Assembly: GCF_000328765.2 (NCBI RefSeq) | Contig: NC_019954.2 | Coordinates: 314,501-378,500 of the forward strand | From: Tepidanaerobacter acetatoxydans Re1 | GTDB lineage: Bacteria; Bacillota; Thermosediminibacteria; Thermosediminibacterales; Tepidanaerobacteraceae | Reading direction: 5' to 3' | DNA: 64,000 nt | Shown here: positions 25,614-35,007 of the stretch, piece by piece | How the letters are laid out: the number at the start of each line of letters is the position of its first letter | Numbering within the stretch: the first letter of the stretch is position 1 | Program-made: the position numbers and the translations under genes | The notes under the pieces: generated by a model | Seen by the model: only the letters and a program-made list of their open reading frames with translations | Database searches by the model: none | Told to the model about the DNA's origin: nothing

Positions 25614-28583
25614 ATGAAAAAAAAGTTATGTTTACTGATAATAATTTTTATAGTGTGTTTTACAGGCCTAGCCAAAGGGCAAGGCCTTAATTTTAATGTA
25701 AATACTGGGATGGTTGAGGCTCTCAGGTCGATTAAAGCAGATGAATTCCGAAAGCAGTACGGTGTTGACGGTAATGGTATTAAAGTGGCGGTGATAGATA
25801 CAGGTGTTGATGTAAGTCATCCTGATTTGCAGAGAACTCCGAATGGCAGCACTAAAGTCATTAACTATATTGATTTAACCAATGAAGGATATGTCGATAC
25901 GAAAGCTACGGCTATTCCTGAGAAAAATCTGGTAAATATTGAAGAACAAAAATATAATGTCGAGGGCATACGGTCAATGAGCGGCTCATTTCATGTAGGT
26001 GTTTTCAAAGAGCAACAACTGGACAAGGACAGCCCTATTTGTCAGGATGTAAATCGAAACAACAAAAATAACGATGCTTTTGGGGTTTTAGTAATTGACT
26101 CGGTTTTGCCAAAAATCTATGATACTGTCTATGTGGATACCAATAAAAATTTTGACTTTACTGACGAAATACCCCTAAGGGTTTATTCGACGGATTATAA
26201 ATGGGCCAGCTTTGGCAGGGACAATCCGGCAACAGACTATGTCGAAGAATCATCTTTTGTTATTACAAATGTTGATATAAACGGCAGTTTTGTAAAACTG
26301 GGTTTTGACGGCAACGGGCATGGCACTCACGTAACCGGAATCATAGGAGCTAACGGTAATCTTATGGGAACGGCACCTGGAGCGCAGATAATCGCAATAA
26401 AGGTAATGGGATCATCTGGGGATGGTAATTGGGAAGATATTTTCAAGGCCATTGAATATGCCGTCAAGCAAGGAGCGGATGTCATAAATGTAAGTATCGG
26501 CAATCTTGCATCATCTAAAGAAGGCCATAAAACTCAACTGGAGCTTTTGAAAAAATTATCGCTTGAAAGCAATGCGATTATTGTTATCGCCGCAGGAAAC
26601 AGTGGTCCTGGACTGGCAACGGCTTATGATGTGGGTGGCGCTGATAATATAATTACCGTTGGAGCATATATGTCCCCCAGACTTTGGGACATCAACTATA
26701 ATGCAAAAGTACCGGATGAAACACTTTGGTATTACACAGGTGTGGGTCATAGTTCCTCAAGACCGACAGTGGTTGCACCGTCTAGTGTAATTTCAACCGT
26801 TAATCGATGGGACAGCGGGGGTTATTTTCTAATGGACGGGACCAGTATGGCAGCACCGTTTGTTTCAGGCAGCTGCGCACTACTGCGTGAGCAAGCTAAA
26901 AAAGAGGGCATAGAGATTTCTCCTGCAAACTTAAAAAAGGCTATAGAGGCTGGAACACAAAAAATAGAAGGTTATCTTGAAATCGAACAAGGGAATGGTC
27001 TCATAGATGTCGTAAAAAGCTGGAATGTATTAAAACATGGTACGGGTGATTTATTCGGTTTACCGCGCATAGCCATAAATTTAACAGATTCATCGGAAGA
27101 TATAGATGGTGTTACTTTCCGCGACCAATTAAAAGCACAGCTAAAGCTGCTGCTTACTAACATGTCTCCCGGCTCACAGGTAATAAGGCTGGAATCTGAT
27201 CAAGAATGGTTAAGTATAGGTGAAAATAAAAATGAAGTTGTACTGCCGCAAGGGAAGCCGCAAAGCATGATGCTTTCGTACAGGTTTCCCCAACAACCGG
27301 GCCTATATACTGCCAGAACTACCGGCTACAATATAGAAAGCGGTAAAGCCGTAATGAATTTTTTAACTACTGCGGCTGTGCCCTATGACTTGGCAAAGAC
27401 CTGCAATATATCTATAAATGGAGAACTTTCGCCATCTCATTGGGAACGTTATTTTTTCAAAACAGTTCCTGGAATGTCGGAGATTGATTTGACCTTAACT
27501 GTTCTTGAGAAAAATAATTCCATGGGGCGGGCACTGATATATGTTTACGACCCGGAAGGCCATAAAGTATATGAAGATGTGGCAGGAGCAGATTATATAT
27601 CGACAAAGCAAAGCAGTTGCTTCAAAGCAGCTAAACCAAAACCCGGCATATGGGAAGTCGTAGTAGTTTCAGATTATAATTTGTCGGATTTTGGTGCGGA
27701 TGTAACATCTTATCGATTATCGGCTAAGGCTTTTGGAATTTTTACGGATATAAAGGAGTTGACTTTTGCTGTAAAAAAGGGTGAAAGTTATATTTCCCAG
27801 GAAATTATGTTGAAAAATGGAGATAATGTGTTTGACGGTCGCTTAGAGGGTGTAGGTTTGGCTGAAAAGAATGAAGGGATTTCCTTCGCAAAGGTAAAAG
27901 TAAAAGATGGTGAGCTTACAAAGGGCCCTATTATTAAAGTGCCGGTAAATGCAATGGACTTAAATATAAATTTAATTCCCCAAAATAATCAAAAATGCGA
28001 CATGGATTTATATCTTTATAAAAAGAATACCGACGGTTTATATGAAGAAGTTGCGCTTTCTGCAAAGATTGATGTTCTGCAAGAAAACATACATTTGACA
28101 AGCCCTGAGCCGGGAGAATATATAGTATATATAGATGGATTTTCTATCCCGGAAGGAACGGCAGATATTGAGGTCAAAACTCAAATTTTAACAGATAAAA
28201 TGAACGTATATATACAAGATATCTATGGAAAGTTAAATCCTAATCATCAATGGAATGCCGGGTTGTTTGTTAATATTCCGACTACAGGTTCCGAGTTTAT
28301 CGGGTATATTGCTGTGGAAAACGCAAATGGTAATGAAATTTCACATATACCACTTAAATTTGTGGTTGGCAGAAAAATGTTAGAAATAGAAATAACCTCC
28401 GATGGATACATTTTAGTAAAAGAGAAGGATACAGGCAATCCGGTTAATACCGATATTATAGTAAATGGTATTGAATATCTTGTCATAGATGGAAAAGCTG
28501 TTATACCTATTGATACTGTTGTAGAAACAATTGAAATTTATGATGAACGTTATGCACCGCTGGTATTTAGAAAAAACTTTTAA
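25614..28583 (+). CDS. secreted subtilisin-family (S8) serine protease
   Basis: 989 residues from ATG 25614 (AGGA upstream). It has a signal peptide (LCLLIIIFIVCFTGLAKG) and the catalytic triad Asp62 (VAVIDTGVDVSHPDL), His236 (GNGHGTHVTGI) and Ser411 (DGTSMAAPFVSGS), with oxyanion Asn in AAGNSGPG. The Asp-His distance of 174 residues is far larger than in classical subtilisins (about 35) and includes a DTNKNFDFTDE segment that looks calcium-binding. About 550 residues of beta-rich C-terminal region follow, with no SLH or sortase motif. It is probably extracellular or envelope associated, next to the S-layer protein. Confidence 0.9.
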   Translation: MKKKLCLLIIIFIVCFTGLAKGQGLNFNVNTGMVEALRSIKADEFRKQYGVDGNGIKVAVIDTGVDVSHPDLQRTPNGSTKVINYIDLTNEGYVDTKATAIPEKNLVNIEEQKYNVEGIRSMSGSFHVGVFKEQQLDKDSPICQDVNRNNKNNDAFGVLVIDSVLPKIYDTVYVDTNKNFDFTDEIPLRVYSTDYKWASFGRDNPATDYVEESSFVITNVDINGSFVKLGFDGNGHGTHVTGIIGANGNLMGTAPGAQIIAIKVMGSSGDGNWEDIFKAIEYAVKQGADVINVSIGNLASSKEGHKTQLELLKKLSLESNAIIVIAAGNSGPGLATAYDVGGADNIITVGAYMSPRLWDINYNAKVPDETLWYYTGVGHSSSRPTVVAPSSVISTVNRWDSGGYFLMDGTSMAAPFVSGSCALLREQAKKEGIEISPANLKKAIEAGTQKIEGYLEIEQGNGLIDVVKSWNVLKHGTGDLFGLPRIAINLTDSSEDIDGVTFRDQLKAQLKLLLTNMSPGSQVIRLESDQEWLSIGENKNEVVLPQGKPQSMMLSYRFPQQPGLYTARTTGYNIESGKAVMNFLTTAAVPYDLAKTCNISINGELSPSHWERYFFKTVPGMSEIDLTLTVLEKNNSMGRALIYVYDPEGHKVYEDVAGADYISTKQSSCFKAAKPKPGIWEVVVVSDYNLSDFGADVTSYRLSAKAFGIFTDIKELTFAVKKGESYISQEIMLKNGDNVFDGRLEGVGLAEKNEGISFAKVKVKDGELTKGPIIKVPVNAMDLNINLIPQNNQKCDMDLYLYKKNTDGLYEEVALSAKIDVLQENIHLTSPEPGEYIVYIDGFSIPEGTADIEVKTQILTDKMNVYIQDIYGKLNPNHQWNAGLFVNIPTTGSEFIGYIAVENANGNEISHIPLKFVVGRKMLEIEITSDGYILVKEKDTGNPVNTDIIVNGIEYLVIDGKAVIPIDTVVETIEIYDERYAPLVFRKNF

Positions 28584-28744
28584 AAGTCTAAACTGAAATA
28601 TTTATTGTGTGGTAAAGAAGGAAATCTATGATTCATATAGAATAAAATAATTATAACAGTTTAAATTTCTGTCAATGTAACTGGGAACTGAGAGAAGGCA
28701 AATCTTTGATTTATTCGGATGCATTCTTTAGGTAGGGGAATTCC

Positions 28745-29164
28745 ATGCAAAGTTATAAAGTACTGATTGTAGATGATGAGTATTGGGTTAAAATAATGTT
28801 ACAGGAAGTACTTATAAATTCTGGGTTTACAGTTTTTACAGCATCAAATCATATAGAAGCCGTTGAAGTTGTTAAAAATGACCAACCTGATATTGTTATA
28901 CTGGATGTTAACCTTCCGGAGATGGATGGTATTAGCCTTTTATCAAAGATTCAAGAGATAAAATCTGATATAAAAGCAGTATTCATTTCAGGTTATTCAG
29001 ATGCAGGCTGCGTAGAAATGGCTAAAGCACGTGGTGCTCTTGGTTTTTTTATTAAGCCCTTTGATATTTTAGAATTTGCAACCTTCTTAGTAGAAATATC
29101 AACATCAGGCATGGCTTCGAGAGGAGAAGGTAAATGGGAGATGAACGGCGGCACGGCACAGTGA
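28745..29164 (+). CDS. single-domain response regulator (CheY/Spo0F-like)
   Basis: 139 residues: receiver domain only, with acidic pocket VDDE, phospho-acceptor Asp in IVILDVNLPEMDG, the switch Ser in FISGYS, and Lys in FFIKPFD. There is no DNA-binding output. Its end overlaps the start of the next gene, a histidine kinase, by 31 bases. Such pairs can form phosphorelays of the Spo0F kind; the target is unknown. Confidence 0.92.
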   Translation: MQSYKVLIVDDEYWVKIMLQEVLINSGFTVFTASNHIEAVEVVKNDQPDIVILDVNLPEMDGISLLSKIQEIKSDIKAVFISGYSDAGCVEMAKARGALGFFIKPFDILEFATFLVEISTSGMASRGEGKWEMNGGTAQ

Positions 29165-30108
29165 ACTCTGCAAAATCGGGTAAGTGTAATTGCGATTATT
29201 TTACTAAAAGTACTTACACTATCAGGCAGGACCCTCCGTTATATGTTAGGGAGGGCAGTCATCGAATTCTGATTAAATATGACGATGATAAAGTAAGTAA
29301 TAATGTCTATGCGTATGATGTAGACTTTTCAGTTATAGAAGATTCAACGGGTATATTAGGGTGTTTTGCAACGTATGAAGAAGCAGCGGAAACAAAACGA
29401 AAAGAATCGCAAAGAGAAAAGGTGCAAAATGAAAGTCTGACGGCAGAAAAGCAAATGGCAGCAAGTTATATCCATGAGATTAAAAATCCTATTTTTTCCA
29501 TAAGGGGCTTTCTGCAAATTCTGCACCAAAGTTTTAGTGAAGATGATAAAAGAAAGGAATACGTCAATATAATAATAAGTGAATTGGACCGAATGAACAG
29601 CCTAATAAATGAATTTCTATCAAAATATAAGGATGATTCTTTCATTAATGGCGAAGATAAAGGCGGTACTTCAGTTAAAAAGACAATAGAGGAAGTTGTA
29701 GCATTTTTCCAATATGGTTTTAAACTTAAAGATATAACTTGCAAGTGTGATCTTAGCAGTGATGAACTTGTTATTATGGTTGATAAAGAACAGTTAATAC
29801 AAATACTTATCAATCTTATTCAAAATTCCATTGAAGCTATGAAAACCGGAGCAAATTTAAGCATTAAAGCATATGCAAAAGATAAAACAACATGTATAGT
29901 TGAAATAAAAGATGAAGGTATTGGAATAAGGCAGGATGACATTGATAAAATCTTCAATCCTTTCTTTAGTACAAAAGAAAACGGAACCGGTTTAGGTCTG
30001 TACATTACTAAGAAGATTATAAATAATTATGGGGGCAGCATATATTTAGAATCAACGGAGGGAAAAGGAACCACTTTTTATCTTGAATTTCCTCTGATAA
30101 GCTGCTAA
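29134..30108 (+). CDS. soluble sensor histidine kinase
   Basis: 324 residues from ATG 29134 (GAGGAGAAGG upstream, inside the response regulator gene). No membrane segment is seen. A short N-terminal region with CNCDYF is followed by a coiled stretch, the phospho-acceptor box SYIHEIKNPIFSIRGFLQIL, and a catalytic domain with NLIQNSIEAM, DEGIGI and NGTGLGLYITKKI. The kinase core is of the KinA/NtrB sort. Overlap with the regulator implies equal synthesis and partnership. Confidence 0.92.
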   Translation: MGDERRHGTVNSAKSGKCNCDYFTKSTYTIRQDPPLYVREGSHRILIKYDDDKVSNNVYAYDVDFSVIEDSTGILGCFATYEEAAETKRKESQREKVQNESLTAEKQMAASYIHEIKNPIFSIRGFLQILHQSFSEDDKRKEYVNIIISELDRMNSLINEFLSKYKDDSFINGEDKGGTSVKKTIEEVVAFFQYGFKLKDITCKCDLSSDELVIMVDKEQLIQILINLIQNSIEAMKTGANLSIKAYAKDKTTCIVEIKDEGIGIRQDDIDKIFNPFFSTKENGTGLGLYITKKIINNYGGSIYLESTEGKGTTFYLEFPLISC

Positions 30109-30130
30109 ACATACCCAAAATAAATCGGTG

Positions 30131-30730
30131 ATGCAAATGATAGATGCGAGGTTTTTTATAGCCCTATATAAAAGCAACAATAATATTGATATTATGCCTA
30201 TAAGCCTCTTTCGTGAGTATGCTCAGAAGCCGCTAATTGTATATCACAATAAAAAAGAGGTGATAATAGAGCTATATTGTGATGAGTGCAAAAAATATAA
30301 TAAATCAAGCCTTACTCTGAAATCCTTAAAGAGGCCCGGGGGTCATCGCTTATACTGCTATGGATGCGGCCGTGAATTAGCTTATCTCGGGTCAAAAGCC
30401 GATGTAGAAGCGATGGTATCAAAACATCAGCATGAGGTGGAATTGCTGATGCATGAGATGGGTTTTGACGACTATTTTACTGAGCCTTTTATCATGTATG
30501 AACTGATAAACCATATACATGATATGGCCGAAGACAAGAAAATACGTTGTCAATGCGGGAGTAGGAATGTAGCTGCAAATATTGGTACTGATAAGATAGA
30601 ACTCATTTGCAAAAATTGTGGGAGTGTTTATATAGTAAATGCAGCAAATCAAGAGGATTTAGAAATGGTTAGAAAAATGCAATCTATTACCATAAAATCC
30701 AAATCCTGTCGCAAGCTTACTAAATATTGA
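30131..30730 (+). CDS. unrecognised protein with two zinc-ribbon-like cysteine pairs
   Basis: About 199 residues; ATG 30131 is taken, with 30137 as alternative, and no strong ribosome binding site is visible. Two Cys sets are seen, CDECKKYN...CYGCGRE in the first half and CQCGSRN...CKNCGSVY in the second, each like a rubredoxin-type zinc knuckle. I do not recognise the family. It is 22 bases behind the kinase, so may be its partner or simply co-transcribed. Confidence 0.65.
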   Translation: MQMIDARFFIALYKSNNNIDIMPISLFREYAQKPLIVYHNKKEVIIELYCDECKKYNKSSLTLKSLKRPGGHRLYCYGCGRELAYLGSKADVEAMVSKHQHEVELLMHEMGFDDYFTEPFIMYELINHIHDMAEDKKIRCQCGSRNVAANIGTDKIELICKNCGSVYIVNAANQEDLEMVRKMQSITIKSKSCRKLTKY

Positions 30731-30792
30731 CGATATGACACGGAAATGGTATAATATCTAACAAAAGGCAAATCCTCCTCGGTGTATCTTAT

Positions 30793-30824
30793 AAAAAGAG
30801 CCCTTTGAGGGCTCTTTTTATCCT
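30793..30824 (+). terminator. intrinsic terminator before rho
   Basis: AAAAAGAGCCCT (30793-30804) pairs with AGGGCTCTTTTT (30808-30819). In 30825-31052 I see only AT-rich spacer leading to rho and no recognised regulatory RNA. Confidence 0.85.
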
Positions 30825-31052
30825 GATTTATTTGTAATTTTCCGGTAAAGAAGAAATATTTTCTCATCATTGAATATGATTTTTCAGGATTACTTTCTTC
30901 CATTTATTTCCTATTCATCAAGAATTATCATTGAATTTTATTTTCCCGAGAGTATTCAAAAATATCAGCATGATAGTTTCTATAGAGTAATAATAGAATA
31001 ATAATTTTGTAATTTGTTTGTACAGCTTTAAAGAAATCTAAGGGGTGAAGCA

Positions 31053-32327
31053 TTGCTTATTACAGAACTGGAAAAAAAGACAATAGCGCAGCTACATGAA
31101 ATTGCTAAAGAAAAGAAAATACCGGGGTATTATAAATATCGAAAGCGCGAGCTTATTATTAAAATAATGGAAGCAGCTAATGAACGTGGGGATGCGGTGG
31201 CAGAAGGAGTACTGGAAGTTTTGCCCGATGGCTACGGCTTTTTAAGAATTGAGAACTATTTGCCTTCAGATGAGGATATATACATATCACCATCGCAAAT
31301 ACGTCGCTTTCATTTGAGAACCGGTGATATGATTGCCGGAAATGTAAGACCTCCCAAGGAAGGCGAGAAGTATCGAGCGGTGCTTCAGATTTCTGCGGTG
31401 AACGGTTTAGATCCGGAACACGCTGTTTGCAGATATCATTTTGATTCACTGACTCCAATCTTTCCCAACTCACGCTTTATACTGGAACATGATCCTCAAG
31501 AGCTTTCTACGCGCATTATCGATATTATTGCTCCAATAGGAAAAGGCCAGAGGGCACTAATTGTATCTCCGCCAAAAGCGGGCAAGACCATGATGCTTAA
31601 GAATATAGCTAACAGCCTTACACAGAATCACCCGGAAGTTCAGCTCATAGTGCTTTTGATTGATGAAAGACCTGAAGAAGTAACAGATATTAGACGCTCT
31701 GTAGAAGGCGAAGTGGTAAGTTCTACATTTGATGAACTGCCTGAAAATCATTTAAGGGTTGCTGATATGGTATTAGAAAGGGCACAGCGCTTGGTGGAGA
31801 GCAGAAAAGATGTGGTTATCCTTCTAGACAGTATAACCCGCTTAGCTAGAGCCAACAACTTAGTGGTACCTCCTACAGGCAGGACTCTTTCCGGCGGTCT
31901 GGACCCCAGCGCGCTTCACAAACCAAAGCGCTTTTTCGGATCTGCCAGGAATATTGAAGAAGGCGGCAGCTTGACAATTATAGCTACAGCATTAGTAGAA
32001 ACGGGAAGCCGAATGGATGATGTGATTTATGAAGAATTTAAAGGAACAGGAAATATGGAGATACACCTTGATAGAAAACTGGCAGAGCGCAGGATATATC
32101 CTGCCATTGACATAAAAAAGTCCGGTACGCGTAGGGAAGAATTATTGTTATCCAAGGAAGAATTAGAAGCTACATGGGTTTTAAGAAAAGCCTTGGCTTC
32201 TGTTGACAATGTGGAGGCTACATCTATTATCATAAATAAATTAAGAAAAACAAAAACAAATAGAGAGTTTTATGAAAGCTTGGCAACGTTTGTTAATGAA
32301 ATGCAAAACAATAAAGGGACATATTAG
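31053..32327 (+). CDS. rho: transcription termination factor Rho
   Basis: 424 residues from TTG 31053 behind AAGGGGTGA. Rho N-terminal helical domain ([22 protein letters not shown]), cold-shock-like RNA-binding domain ([15 protein letters not shown]), Walker [25 protein letters not shown], Walker [14 protein letters not shown] and the Q/R-loop region. Length matches the family. It acts as a hexameric RNA helicase that ends transcription. Confidence 0.97.
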   Translation: MLITELEKKTIAQLHEIAKEKKIPGYYKYRKRELIIKIMEAANERGDAVAEGVLEVLPDGYGFLRIENYLPSDEDIYISPSQIRRFHLRTGDMIAGNVRPPKEGEKYRAVLQISAVNGLDPEHAVCRYHFDSLTPIFPNSRFILEHDPQELSTRIIDIIAPIGKGQRALIVSPPKAGKTMMLKNIANSLTQNHPEVQLIVLLIDERPEEVTDIRRSVEGEVVSSTFDELPENHLRVADMVLERAQRLVESRKDVVILLDSITRLARANNLVVPPTGRTLSGGLDPSALHKPKRFFGSARNIEEGGSLTIIATALVETGSRMDDVIYEEFKGTGNMEIHLDRKLAERRIYPAIDIKKSGTRREELLLSKEELEATWVLRKALASVDNVEATSIIINKLRKTKTNREFYESLATFVNEMQNNKGTY

Positions 32328-32338
32328 TTTAAATACTA

Positions 32339-32665
32339 TTACTTGATATACCCTTTTGATTTGAGCTTTGCGATATGCTGTTCCAGTTTCTCCTTAAGGT
32401 TAATATCATAATTTTCTTCAAGGACGAACATCATTGAAACGGCTACTTGAGCTACATCCAATAGTTCCTGCGCCATCTTGTCGACTACTTTTTCTTCATC
32501 CATCCATACGGTCTCCCCGCTCTTACCACGAAACTTTCCTATTGCTTGAGCAAGTTCACCGGCTTCTTCCATCAGCTTTAAAGCGGTTGATTCAAGAGTC
32601 GGAGTAAGACCGTTAAGCTTAGGCAAGCTGATTACTTTATAATCATGATTTTCTGACGGCATCAT
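32339..32665 (-). CDS. MazG-like nucleotide pyrophosphohydrolase
   Basis: 108 residues, ATG 32665 with GAGGTGAT upstream. The MazG-type metal motif is seen as LMEEAGELAQAIGKF and later KMAQELLDVAQVAVSMM (EExxE...ExxD). It presumably hydrolyses non-canonical nucleoside triphosphates. It is the last gene of a - strand group with the two gate proteins (1 base after the SpmB-like gene). Confidence 0.85.
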   Translation of the reverse strand: MMPSENHDYKVISLPKLNGLTPTLESTALKLMEEAGELAQAIGKFRGKSGETVWMDEEKVVDKMAQELLDVAQVAVSMMFVLEENYDINLKEKLEQHIAKLKSKGYIK

Positions 32666-32666
32666 T

Positions 32667-33134
32667 CTATATCACCTCACTAGAATTCTGTAAAAGAGTA
32701 TCATCGGGTTTAATCCATCGAGAAGCAAGAAATGTAAACAATGCGGCTACTACTAATCTTGTAACAAGAAGCAGCAGACCGTTTACACCAAATGCCATAA
32801 AAATGGCTGTATCTTCAAAAACAGCGTGAGCAGCTACTAGAAAATATGTTAGTAGATAGAGATCACGGCGGGTAAGTTGGTCTTCCTTTGCTGACTGGAA
32901 AATAATACCTGCACCATAAGACAATCCAATGACTATACCGATAACTAAAGGGAATCCTGCTTCTTTTTTCATGCCGTATATTTTCACTAATGGAGAAAAG
33001 AGTTGAGCTATTTTATCAAGCACACCCATATCTTTTAAGATTTCCATGACTAACATCAGAGGAATTACTATAAATGCTATTTGTTTAACTGAGTTAAAGC
33101 TACCAATAAAAGCTTCTTTAAAAATAATAAACAT
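32667..33134 (-). CDS. gate/nucleoside-recognition membrane protein, SpmB-like
   Basis: 155 residues, ATG 33134 with GGAGG. About four membrane segments; IVIGLSYGAGIIFQSAKEDQL and the conserved AHAVFEDTAIFM are typical of the Gate (nucleoside recognition) domain shared by SpmA, SpmB and FeoB. It is paired with the similar protein upstream. In sporulators SpmA/SpmB affect spore core dehydration; transport of a small solute is an alternative role. Confidence 0.75.
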   Translation of the reverse strand: MFIIFKEAFIGSFNSVKQIAFIVIPLMLVMEILKDMGVLDKIAQLFSPLVKIYGMKKEAGFPLVIGIVIGLSYGAGIIFQSAKEDQLTRRDLYLLTYFLVAAHAVFEDTAIFMAFGVNGLLLLVTRLVVAALFTFLASRWIKPDDTLLQNSSEVI

Positions 33135-33166
33135 AATTATTTACCTCCAATAATCTATAACAAAAT

Positions 33167-33604
33167 CTATAACAAGATGTTGAAAACCAGCCCTGAAACT
33201 ACAGCTAAGGCTACTCTTACTGCTATTACTTTAATGGCGGAGAGGCCTATTTTTTTTGCTAAAGCAGTTTCAACAAGAAGACTGTGGCAAAATGAGAGCA
33301 TTATCGCCAAAATGGATATCTCTTTAATAGAAAGTGCAAGAGAAGCCATGGCCCCAACGGCAGCATATAAGTTTACGGCATTACCCATAACCAAAACTAT
33401 CGCTGCCTCTCCCGGCAAACCGAATAAATTCATAATAGGTGCAAAAAGATTCGAAATCCAGCTGATAATCGGGGTATATTTTAGGAATGTGACTATAAAA
33501 TAAATAGGAACCATAATTTTAGAAAGTTCCCAAGTGATATTAAGCCCTGACATAAGTCCCCGCTTTAATGTGTTTGGTGAAAAACCCTTATTAACATCCT
33601 GCAA
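33167..33604 (-). CDS. gate/nucleoside-recognition membrane protein, SpmA-like
   Basis: About 145 residues. I place the start at TTG 33604, eight bases after GGAGG; the longer TTG at 33619 has that site inside its own first codons. It has several membrane segments, GLMSGLNITWELSKIMVPIYF, VMGNAVNLYAAVGAM and the SFCHSLLVETALAKKIG signature of the Gate domain. It leads a three-gene - strand unit. Confidence 0.75.
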   Translation of the reverse strand: MQDVNKGFSPNTLKRGLMSGLNITWELSKIMVPIYFIVTFLKYTPIISWISNLFAPIMNLFGLPGEAAIVLVMGNAVNLYAAVGAMASLALSIKEISILAIMLSFCHSLLVETALAKKIGLSAIKVIAVRVALAVVSGLVFNILL

Positions 33605-33740
33605 AAAAAGTTCCTCCAATCCGTATATCCTATTAAATAATTATAACATGGAAGTATCAAAGCGAAAAGTAAATATTTATGAATATTTCGCCTGAATATT
33701 TAGGGACGGTTCCTTTTTATTCACCAAGCCATAAAAAACT

Positions 33741-33767
33741 GTAAGGGTGCCTAGTAGGCACCCTTAC
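33741..33767 (-). terminator. terminator of the polysaccharide deacetylase gene
   Basis: Perfect 11-base arms (33741-33751 and 33757-33767) with a 5-base loop, followed on the - strand by a T run (A run at 33731-33738 on +). Confidence 0.88.
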
Positions 33768-33768
33768 A

Positions 33769-34647
33769 TTACTCCGCTGTCGACAAAAGTTCTGACAAAG
33801 ACACAATCTCAAAACCCTTTTCCCACAGACCTTCGATAATCCTGGGCAAAGCCCCCAATGTTCCTTGTCTCCCTTCGTGCAGCAGTATAATAGCTCCGTT
33901 ATTCGCCTTTTCTATCACGTGTCGAGCTATTTGCTCCGAATCATCTTTTTGCCAATCCTGCGGGTCTACACACCATAAAACTGTGGTTAAATTATGTTTT
34001 TTAGCTGTTTCTATTACTGAGTCATTAAAACTACCGAATGGCGGTCTAAAAAATCTTATATCAGTTTCCCTGGCAATTTTTTCAATAGTTTCCAGACTTT
34101 TTATAAGGTCAGTTTCAATTGAATCTATGCTCATGTTTGTGAGCTTTTTATGGTTATATGAGTGAATTCCGATTTCGTAGCCGTTGTCAATAATCATTTT
34201 TGCATCATCAGGGTATTTTTCTACTTGAACTCCAATTAGGAAGAAAGTAGCTCGGATATCATATGCTTTCAGTATTTCAATATATTTTTCGGTCAATAAA
34301 TAAGGTCCGTCATCGAAAGTAATGGCAACCTGCTTTATATCTTCAGAGCCGTGACGAATAAATTTTGATGCCAGCACAGATTTTGAAAGTGGGGGCAAAG
34401 CTTTAGGCCCTCGGTCTTGAAGTTGCTTTAACTGCTTAAGCTCCATTTCGTCCAAAAAAGCAGTATTATTTTCATCATTTATGTTTAATTGTTGCGCTGA
34501 TGTGCTAGCTACAATTTTATCAGCCTGTCCGGTACTGATTTGACAGGGGAAAGTGCAGAAGGAAAAGAATACTGCAAAGAGAATGCATATGATATATTTC
34601 AGATATGAGATTTGAGTTTCTTTTTGCTTTTTAAGATTTAACTGCAT
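33769..34647 (-). CDS. polysaccharide deacetylase (NodB domain), secreted or membrane anchored
   Basis: 292 residues from the ATG at 34647 (AGGGGGC upstream); an upstream TTG at 34674 has no site. The N-terminal hydrophobic segment YIICILFAVFFSFC is a signal or anchor. The NodB domain has VAITFDDGPYLL (metal Asp), HSYNHKKL (metal His pair), FRPPFGSFN and IILLHEG. It removes acetyl groups from peptidoglycan or related polymer. It stands alone with its own terminator. Confidence 0.92.
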   Translation of the reverse strand: MQLNLKKQKETQISYLKYIICILFAVFFSFCTFPCQISTGQADKIVASTSAQQLNINDENNTAFLDEMELKQLKQLQDRGPKALPPLSKSVLASKFIRHGSEDIKQVAITFDDGPYLLTEKYIEILKAYDIRATFFLIGVQVEKYPDDAKMIIDNGYEIGIHSYNHKKLTNMSIDSIETDLIKSLETIEKIARETDIRFFRPPFGSFNDSVIETAKKHNLTTVLWCVDPQDWQKDDSEQIARHVIEKANNGAIILLHEGRQGTLGALPRIIEGLWEKGFEIVSLSELLSTAE

Positions 34648-35007
34648 CTTTTTTAGCCCCCTGTTACTTACCAAAATATAAATGAAAAATATGCTCTCTA
34701 TCTTTATAATACTGCATTATGGGTTAAAAAGCGTTGGTATTTTATTACATTATCATTACAAAATATAAATTTAATTTAATTTATTTCAAAATTTGTGCTA
34801 AGTATTGTATAATTTATCCAGAGCAAATAACTTTTTATCAGTTAGCATCAAATATGAAATATTCGTCAAGAAAAAGTTCCAAAGCATGGATGTGCTAAGA
34901 AGGGATAGACTGCCGGTATTTGCAAAATCAATCGCGGATAACCGGATAAAAACTCATTGCTTGTATCGAAACACGTTTAAAAAATAATAAAAATAGAAGG
35001 TGATACA
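34648..35007 (+). other. 360-base gap between divergent genes
   Basis: AT-rich. A weak + strand promoter may lie at TTCAAA (34785-34790), 17 bases, TATAAT (34808-34813), which would serve the gene at 35008 with a long leader. A 60-codon frame at 34805-34987 has no ribosome binding site and overlaps that -10, so it is not called a gene. Confidence 0.35.

Noticed and set aside
34805-34987. 60-codon frame before the bactofilin-like gene
   Set aside because: TTG start without a ribosome binding site, overlapping a likely -10 element.
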